A program made the translations under genes and the position numbers. The notes beneath the pieces are model-generated. The model made no database searches and was not told where the DNA came from. It saw only the letters and a program-made list of their open reading frames with translations. This document shows, in pieces, positions 10,338 to 17,300 of a DNA stretch of 30,157 nt. Each line of letters opens with the position of its first letter. Position 1 is the stretch's first letter. The DNA is from an uncultured Clostridia bacterium (GTDB lineage: Bacteria > Bacillota > Clostridia > Oscillospirales > Oscillospiraceae): assembly GCA_945487445.1 (NCBI GenBank), contig CALYTU010000005.1:1-30157 (forward strand), read 5' to 3'.

Positions 10338-10345
10338 ATGTTATT
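10338..10345. repeat. Target-site duplication, right copy (MITE copy 2)
   Basis: ATGTTATT follows the right end of the element and equals 10207-10214. Confidence 0.85.
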
Positions 10346-10381
10346 TTGGAATTCCATATCTCCGCCTCTATTGAAAGATAA

Positions 10382-11074
10382 TCAGCGATAGATATTTCCA
10401 AAGCGGGACCACCTCCGGGCGTTTTCCCGGTAGTAGTCCTGACCGGGGAAGATCAGCCACAGCGCCTTGCCCACGATATAGCGCCCGTCCACCATGCCCA
10501 CTTCGGAAAAGCGGCTGTCGGTGGAGTGATTGCGGTTATCCCCCATGAGAAAATAGCAACCCTCGGGCACCGTAAAGCTGCTGCCGTCCGTTCCCGAGTA
10601 GCACGGCACCATCGGCTCGTTGATGTGCTCTTCTGGCTGGAGCACACCGTCCACCCAGACGTGGAGATAGCCGTCCTCCCCGGTGCGGAAGCTGACCGTT
10701 TGTCCTCCGACGGCGATCACCCGCTTGACAATGGGTTTTCCGTCCTCAAAAGACGGCACACAGGCCACCACAATGTCGCCCTGCTCATAGGTCGAGGACA
10801 GGAAATTGCTGCGAAGGACCAGATAATCGCCCATTGCTTCAGCGGATTCCTTTGCGCCGACGAGCGTTGGATACATGGAAATACCGGAAACGCCGACCAG
10901 ACGGGCGGCAAAGATGAAGCCGATGACGATGACGGCGAGAATGCAGACCATATCGTGCAGCATGGTGTAAACAGTCCCGGAGACGCCCTTTGGTTCAAAG
11001 GGATTGGGCATTTTTTCCTTTTTCCGGGTAAGATGAACGGCGTCAATGGGCTGAGCAGAATCGTTTGTATTCAT
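10382..11074 (-). CDS. lepB: Signal peptidase I
   Basis: This 230-residue membrane serine protease removes signal peptides from exported proteins at the outer face of the cytoplasmic membrane. A cytoplasmic N-terminus of about 38 residues is followed by one transmembrane helix (about 40-58). The catalytic domain has Ser66 in SGISMYPT and Lys117 in KRVIAVGG, with the later box GDNRNHSTDSR. The ATG at 11074 is chosen because a GGAGG site lies 5 bases upstream; seven further codons are open before it. A sigma-A-like promoter lies at 11120-11148. The gene probably heads the operon continuing to rbgA, although the MITE at 10215-10337 now separates the two. Confidence 0.95.
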   Translation of the reverse strand: MNTNDSAQPIDAVHLTRKKEKMPNPFEPKGVSGTVYTMLHDMVCILAVIVIGFIFAARLVGVSGISMYPTLVGAKESAEAMGDYLVLRSNFLSSTYEQGDIVVACVPSFEDGKPIVKRVIAVGGQTVSFRTGEDGYLHVWVDGVLQPEEHINEPMVPCYSGTDGSSFTVPEGCYFLMGDNRNHSTDSRFSEVGMVDGRYIVGKALWLIFPGQDYYRENARRWSRFGNIYR

Positions 11075-11119
11075 AGCTGCCTCCAGAAGAATCAATGTGC
11101 TCGAACTATTTCATTATAT

Positions 11120-11148
11120 ATTATAAACGATTATTTGGCAATTTCCAA
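11120..11148 (-). promoter_or_regulatory. Probable sigma-A promoter of lepB
   Basis: On the minus strand, -35 TTGGAA (11143-11148), a 17-base spacer and a perfect -10 TATAAT (11120-11125) lie about 45 bases before the lepB ATG. A second TATAAT copy overlaps at 11113-11118. Confidence 0.65.
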
Positions 11149-11235
11149 TACCCAAAATCAAATTTTTTGTGAGCTTGCACAATTATCATCCATAATTTTT
11201 GCGAAAAAATACAATTCGAGATGACAGATTTTCTC

Positions 11236-11264
11236 TTGATTTTCCGCCGGGAAACGGGTAAAAT
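11236..11264 (+). promoter_or_regulatory. Probable sigma-A promoter of the DUF1292 gene
   Basis: -35 TTGATT (11236-11241), a 17-base spacer and -10 TAAAAT (11259-11264) lie about 30 bases before the ATG at 11295. The spacing and boxes are close to consensus. Confidence 0.7.
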
Positions 11265-11294
11265 ATGATTAGAAATTGAACGGAGGAAACTGCT

Positions 11295-11573
11295 ATGAGC
11301 GAGCTCTTCGGAGACGACTTCATTACAATCACCGACGAGGATGGCGTCGAATACGAACTGGAGGTTCTTTGCTCCGTGGAATACCGGGATCACACCTACC
11401 TGGGTGTCTGCCCGGCGGGTCAGGACGAGGACGCAGAACTGGAAGTCAATGTTCTGAAGGTCACGGAGGAAGACGGCGAGGAGATCTTGGAGGCCGTAAC
11501 CGATGAAGATGAGCTTGCAGCCGTATATGAGCTGCTTCTCGACGACTACGAGGAGGAAGAGCGCGACGAATGA
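11295..11573 (+). CDS. DUF1292 domain protein (YrzB-like), small and acidic
   Basis: This 92-residue, strongly acidic protein matches the DUF1292/YrzB family of Firmicutes, whose function is unknown. The recognisable core is ITITDEDGVEYELEVL near the start, then a YLGVCPAG-type strand and an LEAVTDEDELAAVYELL segment. The tail is Glu/Asp-rich. An ACGGAGGAA ribosome-binding site precedes the ATG, and the gene has its own promoter at 11236-11264. It is a single plus-strand gene between two minus-strand operons and is followed by the 6S RNA. In many Firmicutes the family sits beside alaS and yrrK; here it does not. Confidence 0.85.
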   Translation: MSELFGDDFITITDEDGVEYELEVLCSVEYRDHTYLGVCPAGQDEDAELEVNVLKVTEEDGEEILEAVTDEDELAAVYELLLDDYEEEERDE

Positions 11574-11626
11574 GGCTTCAAAGCGTTCGGCGCAGCGTGT
11601 GCACTGATACATAAACAAATCAAAAA

Positions 11627-11824
11627 CACCCTGCTTGGTGCGTGATGTACCCTTTTAGACCCACAACATTTTTACGGGATGCCTGATACTTTCACGGCGG
11701 ATTGTAGACCTCCCGCGCGCCCTGCCGCGCGGACGTTGGGAACAGAGAAACCGTGAAGAGGCAACCCACCTGCCCGAAACGTGCAGGTTATAAATGGGTA
11801 CACACGGCCACAGCGGGGTTTTTT
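11627..11824 (+). ncRNA. ssrS: 6S RNA (SsrS), clostridial type
   Basis: The region folds like 6S RNA, which binds sigma-A RNA polymerase holoenzyme by imitating an open promoter. The ends pair over about 25 positions: CCCTGC at 11629-11634 with GCGGGG at 11813-11818, continuing to GTACCC with GGGTAC. A large central bubble follows, with a small hairpin on its 3' side (ACCTGC/GCAGGT near 11768-11788). An apical arm starts CTTTCACGG/CCGTGAAGAG and ends in CCGCGCG/CGCGCGG. A run of six T at 11819-11824 directly after the closing stem gives a natural 3' end. The length of about 198 nt suits the family. The exact 5' end and promoter are not clear. A structural search against Rfam RF00013 would settle the identity. 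Confidence 0.82.
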
Positions 11825-11829
11825 GCGGC

Positions 11830-11871
11830 AAAGACGCAAGAGGTTTCCAAAAGGATTCCTCTTGCGTCTTT
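11830..11871. terminator. Bidirectional hairpin between the 6S RNA and the foldase gene
   Basis: AAGACGCAAGAGG (11831-11843) and CCTCTTGCGTCTT (11858-11870) form a perfect 13-bp stem, extended by one A-T pair, with a short loop that can add three inner pairs. Tails on either side are only three T long, so termination strength is uncertain. It lies between the convergent 6S RNA and the minus-strand foldase gene ending at 11904. Confidence 0.7.
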
Positions 11872-11903
11872 GGTGTATATTACACTTTAATGATTGAACC
11901 GGA

Positions 11904-13610
11904 TCAGGATGCGCTGCTTGTGTTGTTGTAGAAGGTCAGATTCGTGTTCGCATGCTGGAGCAGATCCTCGTCGATGACAATCTCATTTGCAGTGGAGATG
12001 GTCTCATATTCCTTGTTCCAAAGATCCTCCCGCACCAGCTTGTCACGGTAGGTCTGTTCATCGGTGGAGACATATCGGACCACATAATAAGCGGTGTCGC
12101 CCTCGTAGGTAAACAGATCGCCGGCCTTACGGTTCTCGTCGAAAAGGAAGGTGCGGATGTCTTCGAAATAAGAGGTGTGGCTGATGCTGGTCGAATTGGC
12201 AGTATAGCCCAGACCGGTCACGGCATTGCTGAATTCGTCATCCGTCATACCGTCCTTCACAGCGGCAAGGAGCGCGTCCTTCTTCTCGACGGCGGTCTGC
12301 TCCCCTTCCTTGAGCTCGGCGTCATCGGTGTCCTTGGCGATAGAAATGACGTTGGCGTTCACCAGACCGTAATCGTTGGTGTCGCGGCTGTCGAAACGGA
12401 CGGTGTAGAAGTAGGTTTCCTTCTCATCACGGGCGAAGACCTTCACATCTCCATCCTTCCGCGCATCGTCAAAAAGCCAGTCGGCAATTTCCTTAGACAG
12501 ATAAGTGGTCACATCGCTCTTGGTGTAGGTAACATTCGAGGCGTCCTCAGGCATCTGCTCAGCATAATCTTCCGCCTGTTTTTTGGCGGCTGCCTTTGCC
12601 TCTTCCGTGTAGACCGGCTCCGTGGAAGCGGGCTCAGTGGCAGCTTCGGTGGGGGCAGTCGTCGTGGCAGGCTCGGTGGCGGCATTCGTTGCGGCGGGCT
12701 CGGTGGCGGTATTCGTCGCGGCGGGCTCGGTGGCGGCAGTCGTCGTGGCGGGCTCGGTGGCGGCAGTCGTCGTGGCAGGCTCGGTGGCGGCATTCGTTGC
12801 GGCGGGCTCGGTGGCGGGCGTGTCGGCCTTGGCCTCTCCGGTGGGCTCCTCAGCGGAGGCCTCAGCGGCGGAGGTGGCGTAGGTGAAGCTCACAAGGTCG
12901 AAGGCGCTGGGTTCCTTTTCATAGGCCTCCCGAAGCTCGTCGGATGTGGGCTGGAACTTCTCATTGAGCTGCGCGACATAGGCGTTATAGATCGTCATAA
13001 GCTCGAGGTATTCTTTATAGGTATCCAGGTCGCAGCCCTCGCCGAAACGTTCCCGGAGATACTTGTCCGCATTGGAGAAGCCATAGGCAGCGGCCTCGGA
13101 CTCCAGGGACTTGATGGTGGTATCAATATCGGACTTCTGCTGGTCGGAAAGCTGAAAGCTATCATCCTTCCTGGCCTTGGCAACCACGTTCAGAATCGCA
13201 CGGAGCGAGTCCTTGGTGTTTTCCTTCAGGTAATCCTCGAGCGTGCCCTCACCAAAGAAATTTTGTTGCTCGGACACCGGAAGATTGGGCTGGACGATGA
13301 AGGAGTAAGACTGATACTGGTTATAGAAGTTGGATGCGTTCAGACTATAAAAATAATCATAGACCGGCACGCTGATCTTTTCATCTCCGACGGTGACCAC
13401 GGGGGCATCGACGTCATAGTCGGGGCGGTTAACCAGCTTGATCACGCCGATCACAGCAGCCGCGCAGACGATCACTGCCAGGGCGATGGCAAGGATGCTC
13501 CGAAGGGTCTTCTTTTTCTTTTCCTTTTCCTTTTTTGCAGCGACAGATCTAGCGGACAGTCCCTGCTCTTCGAGCTCCTTGCGCTTCTTCTTGGATGCGG
13601 ATGCGCTCAT
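11904..13610 (-). CDS. Membrane-anchored parvulin/SurA-like peptidyl-prolyl isomerase
   Basis: This 568-residue protein has a very basic N-terminus rich in Lys and Glu, one transmembrane helix at about 38-60 and a large extracytoplasmic part. Residues about 75-250 resemble a SurA N-terminal chaperone domain. Two parvulin-like segments follow: the first ends ADWLFDDARKDGD...YFYTVRF and the second FLFDENRKAGD...YYVVRY. The first starts with DLVSFTYATS and is interrupted by an Ala/Thr/Glu/Pro low-complexity stretch at about residues 262-322, built of six 9-residue units of type ATEPATTTA. No lipobox is visible, so it is not a PrsA lipoprotein. The ATG at 13610 is the first in-frame start close to a GAGAGGA site; the 30 codons before it contain the promoter. 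Folding of exported proteins is the likely role, by family. Confidence 0.72.
   Translation of the reverse strand: MSASASKKKRKELEEQGLSARSVAAKKEKEKKKKTLRSILAIALAVIVCAAAVIGVIKLVNRPDYDVDAPVVTVGDEKISVPVYDYFYSLNASNFYNQYQSYSFIVQPNLPVSEQQNFFGEGTLEDYLKENTKDSLRAILNVVAKARKDDSFQLSDQQKSDIDTTIKSLESEAAAYGFSNADKYLRERFGEGCDLDTYKEYLELMTIYNAYVAQLNEKFQPTSDELREAYEKEPSAFDLVSFTYATSAAEASAEEPTGEAKADTPATEPAATNAATEPATTTAATEPATTTAATEPAATNTATEPAATNAATEPATTTAPTEAATEPASTEPVYTEEAKAAAKKQAEDYAEQMPEDASNVTYTKSDVTTYLSKEIADWLFDDARKDGDVKVFARDEKETYFYTVRFDSRDTNDYGLVNANVISIAKDTDDAELKEGEQTAVEKKDALLAAVKDGMTDDEFSNAVTGLGYTANSTSISHTSYFEDIRTFLFDENRKAGDLFTYEGDTAYYVVRYVSTDEQTYRDKLVREDLWNKEYETISTANEIVIDEDLLQHANTNLTFYNNTSSAS
12646..12826 (-). 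repeat. 27-bp in-frame tandem repeat (9-residue units)
   Basis: About six consecutive 27-bp units recur, each beginning GGCTCGGTGGCGG on the plus strand (for example at 12670 and 12697). On the coding strand they give ATEPAATNA, ATEPATTTA and ATEPAATNT units. Adjacent units are nearly identical, so copy number is likely to change by slippage or recombination without breaking the frame. Confidence 0.9.
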
Positions 13611-13671
13611 TTGTTCATCAATCCTCTCAAATATTTGCTTTGCCCCAGCGTACCGGGACCGATTGCATGTT

Positions 13672-13700
13672 ATTATACCGCTTTTTTCGGGAAGTTGCAA
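13672..13700 (-). promoter_or_regulatory. Probable sigma-A promoter of the foldase gene
   Basis: On the minus strand, -35 TTGCAA (13695-13700), a 17-base spacer and a perfect -10 TATAAT (13672-13677) lie about 60 bases before the ATG at 13610. Confidence 0.72.
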
Positions 13701-13751
13701 GCAAAAGTTTATGAAAATACAAAGTTTTCGGTTTGTTCTTCCTGAATCGGA

Positions 13752-16700
13752 TCAAATTGCAACAAGGGAATCCGTTTGGAAGAAATACAGGTATTTCTGG
13801 GTCACGGGGAGGCCGAAGATCCGACTGAGCGCGGCGGCATAAGCCTCCAGCTGCGGGCGGTACTTCTCCCCTGCCGCGCCCTCCGCGCCGACCCCGATCC
13901 GATCGGTTTTAAAATCGACGACGGTAATTGTCCCATCCCGGAACAGGCAGCAATCTGTTACGCCCTGCAAAAGCACCTGATCGCCGACGGCTTCGGGATA
14001 ATAAGTCTCCGCGGGGGTCAGAACAGAGAATTTGAACTCGCGCAGCACCCGGTCCGCGCCACGGATCAGATCTCCGAGCGGCCCGCGGAATACCCGCAGC
14101 AGCTTTTCCGGATCCACCGCAGCGGCCTGGGCGGGCGTCAAAAACGCCTCGGACACCATGCGCTCGAGCTGGCTTCGGATTTCCTCGAGGTCCGCCACAT
14201 GGGAAAAGTCCAGATATTGCATTGCCTGATGGACGGCAGTCCCCTTCTGGGCCGGGGTCAGCGGCTTCTGCGTCAGGATCAGTGACGGCTTTCGGATCTT
14301 CAGATGGACGAAATCCTCCCGCGGCGTTCCGTCGTCCGCCTCGCGGTCAAGGGGGCGTCCCTTGAGCTGGGTGGCAGTGAGCTTGGAGGGAACCTTCTCC
14401 GCCCCGGCATGGGGATAGCGAAAGGCAAGGCTCTGCGTGATCGCCCGCGTGTCGATGGGCGCTTCGGGCAGGGGGATCCGAAGGGTAGCGGGGTCCGCAG
14501 CAGTCTGCGCAGGCAGATCGTGCCATTCGATCCGCCAGGGGATAGCAGAAACAGCCGTCCCAGCGGGCTTTCCCGCCACGGCGTGCAGCGCGCCCGCCTC
14601 CGTGCGGAGCAGCGCGGTTTGCAGGACCCAGTCGCCCATACAGGAAGCCTGTGCAGCCTGGAGCTTCGCCGTCTCGGGCGAAAGACAGAGGGCAAGCTCG
14701 GAAAGATGCGACTCCAGCGCGTCGGCACAGTGGGTCATAATCAGCATGTCCCGCGCGCGGGTCATGGCCACATAGAGAATCCGCAATTCCTCGGAGATAT
14801 TTTCCGCGCGGGTCTGGCGGCTGATGGCCGCCTTTGCGATGGAGCTGAACCGTGTGTAGGTTGTCTTGTCATAGACCGCGCAGCCCGCCCCGAGGCTGCT
14901 GTGAAACTGGACCGGGTTTTTCAGATCCTCAAGATTAAACCGACGGGATAGTCCGCAGAGCAGGACCACAGGAAACTCAAGTCCCTTGGACTTATGGATG
15001 CTCATGACTGTGACGGCGTCGGGCCGGGACTGCCGGACGCTGACGCCGCCCTGGGCGCGCAGCTCCTCCACGTGCTCCAAAAACTGGTGCAGGCTCTTAA
15101 CGCCGCCCTCGGAGAAGTCGGCAGCCAGGGTGTAAAAGGCGCGCAGATTTTGCAGCCGGGCAGCACCGCCCTCCATCGCGCCGTAGACAGCCTCCAAATC
15201 GGTCGCCTGCTGGAGCTTTTCGAGCAGGCTGTGCAGGGGCAGGAGCTGGGCCAGCTCACGCAGGGACGCGATCATCACCGCCGCCTCGCGGAGCGCAGGT
15301 TCGTCCTTCACGGCAGAAACAGCGTCCCAAAGATCCATGCCTTTGTTTTCTTGTCTCGCCCGGGCGAGCGCCCCGGCCTCCACCCCGAAAATTGGGCTCA
15401 ACAGCGCACCGGTAAGCGGAATGTCCTGATGGGCATTGTCCAACACGCGCAGCAGGCAGAGCAAAGTCTGGATTTCTGCTGCGTCCAGGATACTCTCTCC
15501 GAGATCGCTGGCCGCAGGAATACCGAGACGCTGGAGGGCATCGAGATAATAACCGGCCACATTCTTTGGAGATCGCAGCAGGATGACGATGTCGCCCGCT
15601 TCCACGGGCCGGGGTCCGTCGCCGCCCCGTACCGGGGTCCGACTGTCCAGAAGGCTTCGGATACGCTGAGCGGCAAAGGCTGCCTCGGCGCGGTTTTTTT
15701 CGGGTGCTTCCGCCTCTTCGCCGGCCTGGCGGGTAGACAGGCAGTGCAGCTCCACCTGTGTCTGCGGCAGCGGTTCCAAAGGCCGGCCGGATTGAAGCGC
15801 CTCGGCCGCGCCATAATCCAATCCTCCCACGGCCGGAGACATGCAAAGACGGAAGACGGCGTTCACAGCTTCCAAAATCGCCTCGCCGGACCGGAAGTTG
15901 TGCGAGAGCAATATGCGCTGACAGCCTGCCGGATCGGCAAGCTCCGCATCCGGATAGGCAGCATATTTTTGCAGAAAGATTCCGGGGTCCGCCAGCCGGA
16001 AGCGATAAATGGACTGCTTGACGTCCCCCACCATGAAGCGGTTGGCGCCGTTTTGGGAAACAGCCCGGAAAATGGCGTCCTGAATTCCGTTCGTGTCCTG
16101 GTATTCATCCACCATGATCTCCCGGTAACGCTCGCTGATCCGGTGGGCGGCCGCGGACGGGGTCTTATCGTCCGGCTCGAGCAGGAGCTTCAGGGCAAGA
16201 TGCTCCAAATCGCCGAAGTCCAGGGCGTGCAGGCGTCTTTTCTCGGCGTCGAACCGGATCGTGAACTCCCGGGTCAGCGTGAAGAGGGCGCGGAGCGTAT
16301 CCGCAGTATGCGCCAAATCGGCCAGGACCGTTTCAGAGCCTGCATAGAGCTCGTCGCAGCACTTGCGGACCTGTGCACGGCTCTGCTCACGGATGGCCTT
16401 CGCCCGCTCCTGCAGGGCCGGGTCATCGCAGTTCCGCACCGGCGGCAGGCGGCCGAAGTCCGTGGCTGATTGTACGGCGTCGAGCATATCATCCCAGGTT
16501 TCACAGGCGGCCAACTCGCGAAGGCCGGCGGCGTTCTGTCCGAAGACGGAGCGGTATTTTTCCAGGGTCTCATTGCGGTCAAGGTCTTGTTTGACAGCCT
16601 CCAGCGCAGCGGCCTGCTCCAGGGCGCTTTTTCGCACCGCGTCGAGCAAAAATCCGCCCCAGACGGTCTGTTCCGCGCCGGAAACGCCGGAGAGCTCCAG

Positions 16701-17300
16701 TCTGGCCTCGCATTCTTCCAGCCAGGCGGCCGGGTTGGGATTGCACCGGGCGGAATTGTAGACGCCCAGGATCAGTTCGGGGATGCGGCGGTCGTCTCTG
16801 CCGGAGCCGAGGCCGTCCACAAGCTGACGCAGTGCAGGATCCTCGGTAATGGCGGCGTAGCGCTCCTCCAGAAGGGCTTCGGCAAGCCGCATCTGGAGCG
16901 TGACCGCCTCGGTCTGCTCCAGAATCCGGAAGTCCGCCGGGATGTCCAGCTCATACGAAAATTCCCGGAGCAGGTCCGCGCAGAAGGCGTGGATTGTGGA
17001 GATTTGGGTCATATAGATCCGGCTCTGCTGCTTTTGCAGGTGACGGTTGTCCGGGTCCTCCGCCAGGTGCGCGGCCAGTTCCCGGGCGATGCGTGCCCGG
17101 AGCTCGGCGGCGGCTTTCTTTGTAAATGTAATAATCAGAAATTCGTTAATCGAGCATTCCTGATCGCGGCGGAGGATCTGACCCATCAGACGCTCCACGA
17201 TCACCTTTGTCTTGCCGGAGCCCGCGGCGGCAGCCACCAGGATCGGACCGCCGGGGCGTTCCACAGCCAACGCCTGGGCTTGGGTCAGGGTATCAGCCAC
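13752..17300 (-). CDS. addA: ATP-dependent helicase/nuclease AddA
   Basis: This 1182-residue protein is the UvrD-like helicase and nuclease subunit of AddAB, which resects double-strand breaks up to Chi-type sites for RecA-dependent repair. Walker A AAAGSGKT is at residues 24-31. Helicase motif II is VDEYQDTN, motif III is GDVKQSIYRFR and a motif VI-type LYVAMTRARD is present. The C-terminal RecB-type nuclease has GTAVHQAMQYLDF and the DxK core VVDFKTDR. The start is a GTG that overlaps the addB stop by 8 bases and is preceded by GGAGG, so translation is coupled. The length is a little below the usual 1200-1240 residues but all core motifs are present. Confidence 0.96.
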   Translation of the reverse strand: MADTLTQAQALAVERPGGPILVAAAAGSGKTKVIVERLMGQILRRDQECSINEFLIITFTKKAAAELRARIARELAAHLAEDPDNRHLQKQQSRIYMTQISTIHAFCADLLREFSYELDIPADFRILEQTEAVTLQMRLAEALLEERYAAITEDPALRQLVDGLGSGRDDRRIPELILGVYNSARCNPNPAAWLEECEARLELSGVSGAEQTVWGGFLLDAVRKSALEQAAALEAVKQDLDRNETLEKYRSVFGQNAAGLRELAACETWDDMLDAVQSATDFGRLPPVRNCDDPALQERAKAIREQSRAQVRKCCDELYAGSETVLADLAHTADTLRALFTLTREFTIRFDAEKRRLHALDFGDLEHLALKLLLEPDDKTPSAAAHRISERYREIMVDEYQDTNGIQDAIFRAVSQNGANRFMVGDVKQSIYRFRLADPGIFLQKYAAYPDAELADPAGCQRILLSHNFRSGEAILEAVNAVFRLCMSPAVGGLDYGAAEALQSGRPLEPLPQTQVELHCLSTRQAGEEAEAPEKNRAEAAFAAQRIRSLLDSRTPVRGGDGPRPVEAGDIVILLRSPKNVAGYYLDALQRLGIPAASDLGESILDAAEIQTLLCLLRVLDNAHQDIPLTGALLSPIFGVEAGALARARQENKGMDLWDAVSAVKDEPALREAAVMIASLRELAQLLPLHSLLEKLQQATDLEAVYGAMEGGAARLQNLRAFYTLAADFSEGGVKSLHQFLEHVEELRAQGGVSVRQSRPDAVTVMSIHKSKGLEFPVVLLCGLSRRFNLEDLKNPVQFHSSLGAGCAVYDKTTYTRFSSIAKAAISRQTRAENISEELRILYVAMTRARDMLIMTHCADALESHLSELALCLSPETAKLQAAQASCMGDWVLQTALLRTEAGALHAVAGKPAGTAVSAIPWRIEWHDLPAQTAADPATLRIPLPEAPIDTRAITQSLAFRYPHAGAEKVPSKLTATQLKGRPLDREADDGTPREDFVHLKIRKPSLILTQKPLTPAQKGTAVHQAMQYLDFSHVADLEEIRSQLERMVSEAFLTPAQAAAVDPEKLLRVFRGPLGDLIRGADRVLREFKFSVLTPAETYYPEAVGDQVLLQGVTDCCLFRDGTITVVDFKTDRIGVGAEGAAGEKYRPQLEAYAAALSRIFGLPVTQKYLYFFQTDSLVAI

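Noticed and set aside
11121..11618. 165-residue minus-strand frame over the DUF1292 gene
   Set aside because: It spans two promoters and the reverse strand of a recognised gene, with no domain of its own.
12646..12826. CRISPR-like periodicity
   Set aside because: Units abut without unique spacers, are 27 bp in frame and encode a protein repeat; no cas genes are nearby.
12596..12886. Gly/Arg-rich plus-strand frames with repeated RARWR or GSVAA units
   Set aside because: They are the reverse strand of the 27-bp repeat in the foldase gene, whose own frame has a promoter, membrane anchor and parvulin-like domains.
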